A DNA stretch of 64,000 nucleotides from Channa striata (lineage: Eukaryota; Chordata; Actinopteri; Anabantiformes; Channidae), in contig CM065189.1 in NCBI GenBank assembly GCA_033026295.1, positions 3,129,851 through 3,193,850 of the forward strand. The letters are read 5' to 3'. The notes beneath the pieces are model-generated. The model saw only the letters and a list, made by a program, of their open reading frames with translations. It did not search any database and was not told where the DNA came from. Both the position numbers and the translations under genes were made by a program. This document shows, piece after piece, positions 25,401-40,400 of the stretch (position 1 is the first letter of the stretch; the number at the start of each line of letters is the position of its first letter).

Positions 25401-28400
25401 AGTAATATGGAAAAAAAATATTTGTGTGTGTAATGCAGGGGACAGGCTTGTGAAAGTGAATGGGAAAAGCATTCTGGGGCAAACCTACTCTCAGGTGATC
25501 GCACTCATCCAAAATAGGTAAGAGACTAGCGTTTATATATTCCATGTTATCTTTACATCTGATTTGTTATTAGCTTTGCTGAAGTATGTTGGTCTTTTTT
25601 GTAGTGCAAACATTATGGAACTAACAATTATGCCAAAAGATGAAGATGTGTTGCAGTTGGTAAGTGTGAGTATTCATGTTCTTCTATTTTTTCTTCTTTC
25701 CTTCTCTTCACCTTGATAATTTATAACTTGGTGGCATGAAATCTAACACAGACAAACATTAAAACACAATCATATGTACATATGTTAATCAGTTATATAT
25801 AAAAATGATGGTTGACAGGGATTAATGTAAAAAGCAAAACAAAGGCACTGAGATTACATTTAAGACATGCAATTTATAGCCTAACAATGGGTTTTTATAT
25901 CTGGCAATAGCATTTAATCTTGAAAATTATACAATCCTATGCACTTCTGTCTTCTTCTGATAGCACTTTGCTTTGATGTTTTCTCCTTGACTTAGATTTT
26001 TGCTTGCCTTGTGCCTCACTTGTAAGTCACATTGGATAAATCTGATAAATTACGAAATGTAAATGTAAAATTGGCTTTAATCTGTAAAGATTATCTTGTT
26101 AAGCAAAACATAATTTATATCCATTTTTAGTTTAACACTATAAAGTATAACACTGCTTAACCTATTCCTGTTCTTGCTGCTAAATTAAACTTTCCAATTC
26201 CATTTTGTCTGTAGGTTTATACTAGCCTAATCGAAATAATGCAAGGAATAAACAAACAAACCAAAAGTTGCTGTATAGTGCACATTACATCTGCCCTACT
26301 CTTCCCTACCTGTCCCTTCCATCTGTTTGTTTATTAAGTTTCATGTTGTAATTGTACCCTAACCATTACCCTTCCTGTCCTCAGGTCTACTCCCAGGATG
26401 CCTACCTAAAAGGCAATGAGCCATATTCAGGTGAGGCCCAGAACCTCCCTGAGCCTCCGCCTCTCTGTTACCTTCCAACCAAGTCCAGTTCCACAGCCCC
26501 TCAGTCTAGCCAAAACCTACCGAGACCTCTGGACAACTGGCAATGCCGACCTGGTTCCACTCCTTCACTTGTAGACAACCACCTCTGTACTGCCTCTAAC
26601 CCCTCTAATTCTGAAGATTCCAGTGGTCATTTTGCCACATCAGGGTGGCATCGTGGCCATTCCTTTTCGGCCATTAGTGCTCTGGATTTTCACTTTGCTA
26701 ACCATAATGCTGCCATTGTCTCTGCAACTTTGCCTCCACCAAGGAAGAGCAGACTCCCAGCTTCTATACAGAGTCATGCTGATGCCCTCTGCCACCAGGC
26801 TCTTTCACACTGGTACTACAGCCAGGCTGAAGCCGCAGAGCGTATGCCCCCCCGTGGCCAAAGTGCTTCTCAGGATCATTTAGCAGAGCTAGGATTGGGA
26901 TTGGCACTTGGCCCCAAACCTGCTCTTTCTGTGTCCACACCCTCTGCAGAACAACGCCGAAGAGAGGCGCTTCTAAACCACCAACAAGCTGCCGCTGCTT
27001 CTACTTCCTATTGTCTAGGGGGCTTAAGTGGCATATCAGGACCAGGAAGCAGGTCATGCTCGGAGAGCTTGCTTGCAGCCTACGCTGAGTATGAGCACAA
27101 CTACGGACGTTCTGTGGAAATGCTGGCCCAGGCCTCTGCACTAGTTTCACCATGTTATAAACAGACTTCACAAAGCCCGCAAGTGACAAAAAATAGCCAG
27201 CAGAAAGATCAGAAATCTTCAGGTGGGCATGAGCACAAATCAATGACATCCCACATCACAACCTCCTCCACAGGGCTTCCAACTGGTAGGCAGTCAGGAC
27301 AGCAGGTAGCTGAACCCCAAATAAGAGAAATAAAAGAAGACGAGCCATTAGGCTACAAAAGCTACAGTCCCTCTTTCTTCCACAAAGCTGTCCACCTTGT
27401 CCATCAGTCCCACTCGTTCAGAGAGCCAAGCTACAGTGGGCCCTACCCCAGTTGCAGGAGCAGCCCTGCAGACAGTGAGGGGGGAATGGTACCAAAACCC
27501 CAGTCCATTCTGGCAGTGTCTGCCTCAGAGGATGAGAGACCCCAGTTAGTTGAGGTGGTCCTCAGGCAGCAGCCTCCTTCAAGCCGCCGAAAACCCACTC
27601 AGGATCTTCAACATCACTACACTACAGCTGTAGAGTCACCAGAGCCCCCAATTTTGACAACTTCACCAGGAACCCTCTCTCCTGTCTCTGGAGGGACTGG
27701 CCCCAACTGCAGGACCAATGGTAGCCTAGCAGAGCATGTATGTGACTCCTCTGTTCCCTTTATAGGTTAGTGATCTTTAATCTCTAACAACTTACTTCAT
27801 ATAGCTTCCTACCCCAGTAATGTCTTAATAATTTTGTAGAGCATAATGTATTTATCGGTTGATACTCTACACGGGTGTATATTTTGTTGCAGAAAATGAT
27901 TGCAAAAAGATTGCAGTGTACAGATTAACACATTTTTCATTTTAGGTCATAAACAGGTACATTTTCTTGAATACTGTACTGTTTGTTGCTATAAGGTTTT
28001 TTAATATCTCATCATTTATAAGAACTTTGAAAATATGCCTCTTATTTCTGTGTTTCTATTGACATTTGTATGTTTATACCTTTCAGCATATGTTATATAC
28101 CTATCATAAGGCTTGCAGCCTCAGTACATTAGTGTTTCAAACTGGTATACAATTTTAGCTCTACCAACATTTCTCAGAAACATAGCTACACTAGAGTCTG
28201 AAATATTGTCATAGACAAGAGAAAATTATGTCATTTCCGATTTCACTGTTGGCTTTAAGCTTTGTGAAGTAGAAGCAAAGCAAAGAACCACACTGCACAC
28301 AACAAAATGCGCTAGTTTTTAATCATAAACCACACATAACACTTACGAGGACAGTGCAACATAAAGCACATGAATATACACAAAGATGAGGCTGCAAAGG

Positions 28401-31400
28401 ATAGCTATAGTTGTAGCTCATGTCTAAACAACTTATACTGGATTTCAAGCTCTGACAACAGGGTACAACAAATAATTAACTAAGCTTGCGTCTGCATATG
28501 CAGTAGATGAAATTTTGCAGATTTCCAATGTTGACTCTCCGTCTATCACACACTAACCCGTCAGAAAAATAACATGATGGGTTTGCAGGGAGTAATAAGT
28601 AAAGTAATAACATTAATTTTGAATAGAATAATGAGTAATAAATAGTTTTTTTTTTTAATTAACAAGACCACCATTGTTGTTACTGGTCCTTCTAATTAAA
28701 AGCATTCTGTTATCTGATCATTTGTTACTGACAATATTATCATTAAGGGACAATATTCCTGCACACCAAGACTCAGACATTTCAGGCAGTTGCAACAGGA
28801 TATCAGATCTGCAGGTATTCCAGTGAAATGTAAAGCCAGTAGCTTTTTTTATGACTTGGATACTTGAATCACTGAAAAAATAAGTCATTCATTTAGCAGT
28901 TTAAACTATTCTCTAAACTTTTGAACTGCCACACCTCAGGTTGCTCTTTTCAGCCTGAGCTGAGCCTTGCTTTCCTTTTAGTATCATTTTTATAATTTGT
29001 CAGAATATACTTGAGGCTAACTAAAAGTCCTTCTCAGTAGCCTTGTTATAAAGATGAACGCAAATGCAGCCCTTCTAGCCTGGCAGTACCTGTCTGTAAG
29101 TTCACCAGACCCCTGGTCTGAGGCCAAAAGCCCTCTGTTTCCTTCTTGTTCTCAGGGTTTTCAATAACAAGCATCATGAATTTGCCTGCTTTCTGGCTTC
29201 CACTGCATCAACCCCCATTACATACTATTCATCTGTGTGCCTGTACTGTTAATATTGGACACTTACACTGGACACATTATAGAGCTTTTACCACTTTTTG
29301 GGCAAACGTTTCAGTGGTTTTACTAGATAGCCAAAACACTGTACATACTGTATATACCGTAGTAGGACATTTTCTATTTTTAGTCCCAATCCATAATAAG
29401 GGAAACTAATAATTATTTCTAATAATGAATATTATTAGAAATTATGAAAATACTATTATACAAATATATTAAATACAATATATGTTTTTTTCTGAATCAA
29501 GACTATTCTGAGAAATAAAGAAAATGTAAAATACAAACTTATACGTCTTCACTATTGCAATACAGTAACATTAATAAAATCATGTTTTAAACAACACTAT
29601 TGTGTTTGACATTTAGGTTTTGTATTTTCTTTTATCAGAGGTTTACTGATCCCCTGAGTAGCTCTGAGTAAGATTAATGTTATATCAACCAGTGCATCCA
29701 TCTCCTTTGGAAAATCTAAACCTGTTTTGTCTTGTCAGTGTTCCCTCATCTGTCAGGTTTTGTTAGTCACTTCTCATGATGACCTTGCAGATGAACCCAC
29801 AAGTCCTAGTACTGACCTCCAAGCCTGCTCTGTACCCTCCTGCTCTGTGGTGCCCAGTTCCCTGGCCTCAACTGCGGCCACACTCACTTCAACCTCTGTT
29901 TCCCCTATCCTCCCCTCCATCTCTACTTTTGTCCAACTTCGTTCTCAGGATTCCAGTGAGTCTAATTCACCCCCTCTAAATACAGAAAGAGAGCTGGCTA
30001 GACCATTTAGAATGTTTAAATTGAAAACCTCACTGTCAGATTTATGTCTGTGTCACAGCAGTGTTTTGTTTTGCCTCACTGATTTCAGATGTTCGAATTT
30101 GGCTTAGCAAAAGGGTTTAAACATTTGTTAAATCTGTTTTTGCAGATGAATAATCTATATACTGTAATAATTATAAAATGTCACTGCCAGTATGCACTGA
30201 TACAAATCAGAACCAGAATTAGAGCGAATTTAAAATACTTTATCATTGCAGTTGCACTCGTAGTTGCAGTATAAATCACAGGAGTCATATATGAAATTGA
30301 TGTGCAAAAAATGTGCAAATCACTATCTTTATACTTTAGTCTACTCATTGCAGTAAAGTAACATAATTGCATGTAAATATTTGAAAATTCACAAGCATTA
30401 TACTTGCCCGTTTGGTAGGCTCCCTATTTTGATTTATTTGGTTTAAAATTAAAAGTAACATTGCACGCGCCTACTGTGTTCATGTAAAATGTGTCCAAAG
30501 CAAAAATTAAATGTCAAGGTATTCCTTTTAGCCGTCATTTATTTACAGTTTGAAACAACAAAACAATGGCTCGCCTAATTTGTAGGTTTACATGCCACAT
30601 CCACATGGTTTCATCCTGTGTTTTTCCTCCTCTCCTACACGACTCTAAAGCATATGTCTGATTGTCAAAAGATAAACATGTTTACACATTATATTTGTAT
30701 TACAACAAGTAATACAAATATAATGTGTTTACTTATTTTATATTATTTATTCCTATTAATTGTATTACTATAATATGTCCAGTACATACTGTGTGTTTAA
30801 TTGATTTGATAAGATGCAGAATGGGTTAAATGTTTTAGTTTTTGAGTGCATTATTTGTCTTTTCAGGCAGTATTAAAGGTCGTCGTTCCTCTTACCTTTT
30901 GGCCATTACAACAGAAAGATCTAAGTCCTGTGACGAAGGACTCAATACCTTCAAGGAAGAAAGCCATGTGTTCTCGTAAGTCAGAAACTCAGAGGACATA
31001 TTAGGAACTATGCTCCACCATAATTTATTTTTGGGATAATGTTTTTATTTTAGTACAAATCCACTTCTTACGCTACATACACTACATAATGTTGTGTTCT
31101 TTTCATGAAAATATACATGTGGTACATAGTGGTAAATCATTTCCCTTTAAAAACAATATGTCTAATTGTGGTCATGGTGGTGGAGTATCAAGTCTTTGAG
31201 CTTACTCTATAACCCTTTCTAGCTATATGCAAATCAACTTTCTATTTTTTGCAAAACATAGCTCAGATCACCTTATTATTGTGAATAGCACACTGATATT
31301 TTTTCATAAGCAAGGGTAGCTTTTAACCACACCTCGATTCTTGTTTCATTCACTGGAGTCCAGGTTCGCTAACACTTCACTCCAGATGACGCTTAGTGAC

Positions 31401-34400
31401 ATCGGGAGGCTGGTTTTGCCGTTACTTTTTCCATCAACTCTTTGTGTTTAAAGAGTATTTTAAATATTGCATATAAATTGTGTATAAATTGTGTATAAAG
31501 TTCAAAGTTGATGCAAAGTTGCACTTATTTATGTCTTGTGCAAAACAAGACATAAATAAGTGGTAATTTAAATGTAAAGGGCAAGTAAAACCAGTTATTC
31601 CACAAAAGAAAAAGTTTAAAAAAGAATCTAATAAAGATCTAAAAAGAATAAAAAACTAATTGCTGCACATTTTCTTGGCATTGAAAAAAAAATTCACATA
31701 GCTGAAAAAAAATCAAAACAAATCAAAAAGAGGCCCATTTATTTTCCTTCTTGCAAATTGCTCCGCAGGTTCTATAAAGGTAAAGATATCTTGTTAACTT
31801 TGTTTGATGTCAACAAACTAGAAACTACATAGGTAGTCTGATAGAACCAAGGGCTTTATTTGGAGTTCTTGACTATTTTACTATGTTGGCTTTTATTTGC
31901 TATGTGCATTTGACCCTTAGGCTGTATACCTGCAGCTCAGATGCATGAGTGCAGCAAATTTTTTATGTTTTAATAATGTTAGTTCGATTATAAAAACTCT
32001 TACAATTACTTCATTAGAACACATATCAACCCTGTAATGATTACTGAGTGATCAGTTATGTATCATTTGCTGCGATACTGTACCATATAATGCATTGAAA
32101 GAGAAATGACAATATATCACAAACTTACTGTAACCTGGAGTCTGCTAGGTGAAAAATCAGTGAAGATATTGTCTCATTTCCATAAACCTAATCAATTAAA
32201 AGCAGTAATATCAGGTCACCCTCATTCCTGTTTTCATGTATTCCCAGGTTTATTTGTTTTTATCACGAGGGAAGTTTGAAAGGAATCAGAGAGGACACAT
32301 ACAGAGAGGCACTTACCAGATAATCCCAAACGAGAATAGTTATTTCCAAATGGTCAATAGTTTTTTCCTTGCCATGCCTGTCATGCCCTTCACATAGGCA
32401 TGGAGAGAAGTTTCGTTGGCAAGGCAGCCTGCCATTCCTGGATAGCCCAGGACTTCTATAGAGGAAAACCTGTTCTGATATATATTTTTATATATTATGT
32501 ATATTTTTTATATACTATAATATTTAGTATATACCTTTCTGAAGTAATATTGACCATGGGCTATGAGTCACAGTAAAAGATTTGTGTAAAACACAGACAC
32601 GATACAATTTCCATACACTGTTTTGATCATTTGTGGGTTTTCTGTTTTATAGCCACCTGCCAAAAAGGGTCAAGAGTTTTTTCACTGACGGAGTGAGTAG
32701 TTAAATTCATTAGACTTGAAATTGTGTAGACATGCTTTATTTTTTATTAATTTTCTAGCTACCAAGGCACTGGTGTCCAAAATGAATCCCTACATTATGT
32801 TTCAGTCTTTGGAGAGCCTACGCACTCAAGAGGAGGCCAGGTCCAAGCGTCACTCCACGTCGGAACTGGGAAGCATCACCTTCAGTGATGTTCGCAAGGA
32901 GGGATGGCTTCACTACAAACAGATCCTTACGGAAAAGGGAAAGGTGCAACACACTGCTTGCACATACACCAGATTCAGATGTCTACTGTAGCAGACATTA
33001 AGAGATCAGTGTTACTAGCTTATTTAACTAGTGACTTTTAGCCTTATGTACACTATTTTACAATGGTAGATAGTAACCTAGACAGTATGATAGGCTTTGT
33101 GTTTAATTTATTTTCTATATTGTAGTTATTGTAATGGTGAAAAAGAGAGTGTCGTTCTTATTATACTCCTTGGCACACTCCCTTGTGGTATGAAAACATT
33201 TACATTTACATTTACATTTAAAGACAAAATATATATTGGCTAAGCCTAAATGCTCATTAAAAGCAATGCCCAATTTCCACTAAGGAGGAGGAAAAGTACA
33301 CATTTTAAAAACAGTATAAGAACCTAGAGCCTTACTGAAAAAACCTTATTGACATCAAAAACAAAAAGAGTACATTTGTTAAGAATATTATTCCATGAAA
33401 CAGTTGTTGCTACAGCAAAGACAGGCTGTTAAAGGTTAGTTCAAAATTAGTTAATGCAAAAATAAGGGTTAAAATAATCTCCAGTATTACATTTAAGAGT
33501 AGTATGGTAGATCGAACCTGGAAGTTTCAGGTAATGGCAAGTTTATATATAATGTCCTCAAGTGTTTATTAACAAGGGTATCTATGTGCTATTTATTTTC
33601 TAAATGAATTTATTTATATCCCAAGGTATTTGTATTCTCTTTTAATGTCAGACCAGTAAGTGTTGAAATATAAAATAATCCATAGCTGTGGGTGTAGAAA
33701 GAAATTGTTTTTTTGCCATTGAAAATAAATTATAAATTATTGAGTATTGTAATACCAAGAATATGTTCTTTTTCTAAAATACATATCATTTTCAACACAA
33801 AATAAAACATTTAGTTTTTCATTTGTAAAATCACGATAAACATCGTTTACATATTTTATTTTGTAGATTAAAAATTCTGTTAACTATAGACTTCTAAATA
33901 CAGGCATTTAACCTCATTTAAAAAAAACCCATATACTTTGGGTCGGAAACAGAATTAAAAAATGCTGAAACTGATTTCTGTGTGGGAAACTTATTCCTAC
34001 AGTACTGTATTTGATATCAAAAAGACAATATAATTTATACTAACGTCAATGGGAGATGGCCTAAAACAGAATTCTACATTTTTGTTACTGAAATTGTAAA
34101 ATGGAGCTGTCAACTGTCTCCCTGTTCTCTGTCTCTCTCTCTCTTGTTATCTTATCAGTCATTACTGATTTGACTACACAATATGGGTGAGAATTGCCAA
34201 AAAAGAATTTATTTAATGTAAGGAGCTCCCCGTTATAACCATCTTATCTAAGAATGCACACTTGTCAGAGATTTTAATGTTGGTATGTTTTTTAATGTCA
34301 CAATTAAGGCTTACTTTCTGTTTCTGTCTCATTGTAGAAAGTTGGTGGTGGTATGCGGCCATGGAAACGTGTCTTCTCTGTGCTCCGTTCCCATTCCCTC

Positions 34401-37400
34401 TTTCTCTACAAGGACAAACGAGAGGCGGCCCTTCATGGGGCAGGGGCAGGGCCCAGCCAAGATGAGCATCCACCAGTCAGCATCCGCGGCTGCCTGATTG
34501 ACATCGCCTACAGTGAAACCAAGCGGAAACACACCCTGAGGTTGACAACACAAGACTTCTGTGAGTACTTGCTGCAGGCCGAGGACAGAGATGACATGCT
34601 AGCCTGGATAAGGGTCATCAGAGAGAACAGCAAAACTGACAATGAGGTTGGTGCATATCATAGCATGCTGTTAGTTTACACAAACATGTACCAAACTAAT
34701 TTATATTTTACATTTATTCCAGGAGATTAGTTTCTCAAAACAAGCTCTCATAAACAAGAAGCTGAATGACTACAGAAAACACAGGTCAGTACTGTGTCAC
34801 TGAGCCACACAAGCTTGGTAGAAAGCTTGTGTGGCTCTTATTGCAGTTTCCAAAAAACAAAGAATAACAAAGTGAATAATGAAGAGAAAGAGATCAGGCC
34901 ACAATGAAGATAAAAGCCAACAATCATATACATGCTGCATGTCCTAAGGTTGTACAAGTTTTACTGGTATTTTACCATTGTGTTCCCCACTGCTGCTGAG
35001 CTGAACAGCTAACCAGAGTGGTCTCAATCACTGAAAGGCCATTACCGACCAACACAGACATGTCAAATTGCCCGAAAAGCGATGCAAGCAATTTGACATG
35101 AAAAGCATGTGAAATTGCCCGCTTTTCAGGCAGTTGTTCAGCTCAGCAGCAGTGGGGAACACAATGGTAAAATACCAGTAAAACTGGGTCTGACTAGTAC
35201 CAAAAGTGCAGGACAAACAATAAAGACTTGGCAGTTCCTGACAGCCTGGCCAAGTGTTGATGGTGGGCTTGATGTGTAAGAATGAAACTGAGGAATATTT
35301 TGAATTCCAATCTTATCTCTCATGCTCTCAACTTTCAACTTTATTTATATTTAAAATTTACACCAAATTCATCGCAATGCACTTACGTTTTCTCTTTCTT
35401 CATGCAGTCTGACAGGCAACAAATCAGATTCTTCTCCCAGAACGAACCGTATAATGCCCCATTTCCTCCTTGCTAAGACTGACAACGCCACATTGAATCG
35501 AGCCTCCAGAACTGGTGGGTACAAACATGAAACTCAAATTCTACCATATTTTCACCAAAATATGACAGGAATACCAAAATGAATACAGTTGGATGTAAGG
35601 TTTTATATTTTTTGCAGAAATCCAGGTGTCTGTCATTCAGTCCATCACGTGAATCTAAACTGTAATATCTCAACAGTTACTGGATGGATGATGTGGATTT
35701 TGTACAGTAAAACATGGCTTATTGACTTAACATCAGAGAATCTAGTACCACCATAATGCTAAAAGACAAGTTCCCCAAAACTTTGGTTAATGACCAAATA
35801 CTTTGATTTCAGTTAATTTCAGCTGCACCTTTTGTTTACTGCTACTTTGCATTGTAACAAATTGCTAATAATAAAATCCTATTTATAATAATACATAAAC
35901 AACTAAACAGCTAATTAAATGCTAATGTAATTAAAAATTATAGAAGGTCTCACTCTTAAAAACAAGGGCTCTATTTTTGGTAATAAAGGCTTTAAAAAGT
36001 GTAAATCTTTGAGAGTCAGTTAGTAGACAAGTATGTGTTTTTATCTCAAACAGAACTTTTCCTGTTGGGCCAGAGGATATTTTGTTTCTGCCAAGTGATC
36101 CCTAAGAATAATTTTTAATTGTTTTAAATTATAGCTTTAGAACTTTTTAAAATATTTTGTATCACAATTGTGAGGCTGAGCTTTGAAGAAAGTGGTGTTA
36201 TCCTACAGCAGGATAAATAAAACACACACAAAATAGGGGGGGAATTATGTGTTATTAATTAATGGTGGTTTTTGAGTAAAGGAGGAGTGGTATTAGTGGT
36301 ATTAGTTAATAGTTGCTAATAGGAAGAAGAAGTGATGATGTAAGCATGGTCTTCAGGGACAACGAAAAACAAACATAAGGGCAGCATAGGTGATACGGCT
36401 GCAGCAGAGTGCAAATGCAGACTGTAAATAAAAGCTGTAGGTTGAATTTAATCTGAAGTGTTGAAAAGTCTGTTTTACTCTTTTAATTCAACCAGAATAA
36501 GACCAGTGTGATTAACCATAGTGATGTCACTGGTATGTAAGCTGATTTTGTATTAAAGACTGGTATGTTCATATTGTTAACTAACTGTACCTGTAACAGT
36601 AGTATGGGTTTGAAAAGCCTATAATGTTGGTAGCAATAATATAATGTTACATTTTCTTTTACGTTTCATTTTCTCTTTGTAAGGTTATCAATCTGTTTCT
36701 TCTCTATCAACTTTTTTCAAGTGTTTCAGTCGTGTTCTGAATCTGCTTTGAACCTGTTATGAGACTGTTTTGAGCCCAAAGAAAGTATCAGTAAACAAGG
36801 CAAAAGTGAAAGAAAGAAAGAAACCTGTTTTTTGTGCATCTCCTGTTGTTGGCTTATGCCTTTTTCAGAATCACTACTCAGGCACTAAAAATATTAGTTA
36901 ATTACTTCTACTCAAGATTGACATTTGTCAGTTTGCAAATCTGGACTAGTTTATTTGTCTGTGCCATAGTCCTCTCTTGCTGTCCAAATGCAATTGAAAA
37001 CACCTCTGCCAGGCACATCACTTCATGGGTGATGTATTTATATATGTATATGTATACATATACATATACATAAAAATTTAAAACCATTTTTAAAATGTTG
37101 AAATATGAATTATTCTTAAATGCTTTTCCAAACACTCCAACGTCCAATAATTCTTAGAGGTCTTGTGCATGTGTGTTAGACAGATTTAACTTCAGACTGC
37201 TGGACAAAGTCAAGGTGTGTCATTATTTACCCAAAGCCACCTGCTTTGCAATTTTAATTTTCATCAGTTTCATATATCCATACTAAGTACATTTTTAATT
37301 TTCAAACTCAGATGACAACAAAGCACTGTGGGGCATCAATATTATAAAGAAGACCAAGAAACCAGACACTCCGAAGGCTTTTGGTGTGCGACTGGAGGAA

Positions 37401-40400
37401 TGTCAACCTGCTGTCAACAATAAAGTAAGTCCTCAGTGTTTTCACCTTAACCTTGATCCAAATGAAAAAATGACATCCAACTACCACAGACATATTTGCA
37501 CATTGTTCTAATTATCCTTGTTGACATTTTCTTTAACTGACTCTTCCTCATCCCCATTTTATTCTATTGAATTTAACCTTATTTATATAGCACCAATTTA
37601 CAACAAAGTCATCTCAAGGCACATAATAATGTAAAGACTGTACAGACATTTAAAGAAAAAAAACATACAAATCCCCCTATAGCAGCCATAGGCAACAGTG
37701 GAAAGGAAAAACTCCTTTTTAACGGAAGAAACCTCCAGCAGGACCGGGCTCAGGGTGGCTGGCATTCTGCCTTGACCAGTTAGGCTGAGTGGAAAACATT
37801 GAGCAGGTTGTAAGGACCAGTAGCTGCGCACTGTAAGTCACACAGCTCCAAAGCTGGGGACACCTGAAAAGGGTGGGAGGACACAGAGGGAGAAGCACAA
37901 CTACGGTAGAAAGAAAACACAGAGTTATTGTCAGACAGTGGTGACATATAAATGTGGGGTGAGAGGAGGAAAGTGTCTCAGTGCATCAGGCGTTGGTCCC
38001 CTAGAAGTCTAAGCCTATGGCAACAGGAGTAGAACTAACTATGAGGTTTGTCAAAAAAGAAGGTTTTGAGCTTAGTCTTAGTGGTAGAGAGGGTGTCTGC
38101 TTCCAAAATCTGAACCAGGAGCTGGTTCCACAGGAGAGGAGCTTGATAGCTAAAGGCTCTGCTTTATAGGTAAGAAGAAGGGTTTTAAATTCTACATTTA
38201 ATGGGAAGCCAATGGAGAGAAGCTAAAGAAGGTGAAATATGATCTCTCTTACCAATCCCAGTCAGTAATCTAGTTGCAGCATTTTGGATTAATTGAAGGC
38301 TTTTTAGAGCGTTACTAGTGCACCCTAAAAGTAGAGAATTACAGTAGTCCAATCTAGAAGTAACAAATGCAAGGACTAGTTTTGTCCTGTCGCTTTGAGA
38401 GAGGATGCTCCTAATTTTGGCAATGTTACTTAGGTGGAAGAAGGCTGTTCTAGAGATTTGTTTTGTATGTGAAGTATAAGACAAATCCTGGTCAAAAATG
38501 GCTCCCAGATTCCTTGCAGTAGTACTGGGGGCCAGAGTTATGTCATTTAAGTAACAATATTGTTGGACATAATATTTCTGAGATTTTTAGGCAGAAACAC
38601 AATAACTATTATCTCAGTTTAGAAGAAGCAAATTATAGGTCATTCAGGCCTTTATTTCTTTTAGACATGCTTGTAGTTTGATTAATTGATTTGTTTCATC
38701 TGGTTTCATAGATCGATATAACTGCGTGTCACAACGGAAATTTACAGTTTTCTAATAATGTTGCCTAGAGACATATATAGAGTAAAGAGTATTGGTCCTA
38801 ACACAGAGCCTTGTGGAACTCCGTAGCTAACTTTTGTGCGCATGGAAGATTCATCATTAACACAAACAAATTGGAATCTATCTGATAGATAATATTTAAA
38901 CCAACTTAGTGCAGTTTCTTTAATCCCAATTACATGTTCTAGTCTGTGTAATAAAATTTTGTCTCCTTTAATGTTCCATCTTCTTCCCTGTCTTCGTCAT
39001 TACCTCATTACACCTCGGCCTTGTCTCAACCCCTCTCCATAGTTTGTCCCTCTGATAGTGGAGATGTGCTGTGGTGTGGTGGAAGCAACAGGTCTGGAGT
39101 ACACTGGCATCTACAGGGTGCCTGGGAACAATGCCATGGTATCCAACTTACAGGAGCACCTCAACAAGGGCATGGACATCAACTCTGCTGAGGAGGTGTG
39201 GATGATTGGGAAGTTAATTTAATCACTCAGGTTTTTTAATAAAGGGTTGTCTAAAGTTGAGATATACCTAACAAAGGTAACACCAAGATTAAATGGGTAA
39301 TTTGTGTAATTCTAGAACAGAAATACTAAACACCCCTCCTCATGTCTTCACAGAGATGGCAGGACCTCAATGTCATCAGCAGCCTACTTAAGTCTTTCTT
39401 CCGAAAACTGCCTGAGCCCTTGTTTACCGATGGTGACAACAACTCATTTGCTTATTGTGAAATACTGTACAATCATTATAGAGATGATTTCTATAGAAAC
39501 ACTGGAATATTTTCTTAGTCTGCATACAGATGAAAGGCTGCCTTTAAAATCACCACATTTGCATGTGGAAACCGCAATTAGTCTTTTGAATGAAAAGACT
39601 GTCATTGTATGCTAGTAATTTTCCTTTTGTGCCAACAGACAAATACAATGATTTAATTGATGCCAACCGGATAGAAGATGCAGAGGACAGACTGAAGACC
39701 ATGAAGAAACTGGTATGTATAAAGTGGCAACAGAAACCAGTGTGCGGAACATGTTTGTCTGGAATTGTCTCTATTGCATCTTAAAATTATCTTTGCTACA
39801 CATATTTTTTTAAATCCCTTCCTTCTTTATATAGATCCATGATTTACCAGATCACTATTATCACACCCTCAAATTCCTGGTGGGCCATCTAAAGAAGGTG
39901 GCAGATCACTCTGAAAAAAATAAGGTAGCAAGCTAACCACCTATAATTAAAGTTAGATTTTACAGTTAACCAGTTGTTGGTGTCATTGATATTAACAGAC
40001 ATGGACATGTTTATTTTTATAAACATTTATTTTCAGATGGAGCCAAGAAACTTAGCTCTTGTGTTTGGTCCCACTCTGGTGAGAACATCAGAGGACAACA
40101 TGACTGACATGGTCACACACATGCCTGACCGCTACAAAATAGTGGAGACACTTATCCTACATGTAATGACTAGCTGGTTTTTGCCAAAAACACTTGAATC
40201 AGCCTTTATTGTATTTTGTGTAAATTGTATGCAATTAAGTTGTGTTTGGTTACTTCAACAGTATGACTGGTTCTTCAGTGATGGAGAGCTTGATAAGGAA
40301 GAGAAGGTATGTTAGACTATTGGAGTGGCAGTGAGAAAGCACTTTTACTGTTGTTTAAATGCAACAATATTTTTTTAGGTGATTAATCTGTAATTTTATT

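Noticed and set aside
26352..26384. Start of the large arhgap23 exon at the ATG of its open frame
   Set aside because: This ATG lies in the intron, before the acceptor at 26383-26384; the exon continues the PDZ reading frame from exon 5.
32716..32805. Upstream extension of arhgap23 exon 10 to an earlier acceptor at 32757-32758
   Set aside because: The phase does not match exon 9 and the residues do not match the family, while the acceptor at 32804-32805 fits both.
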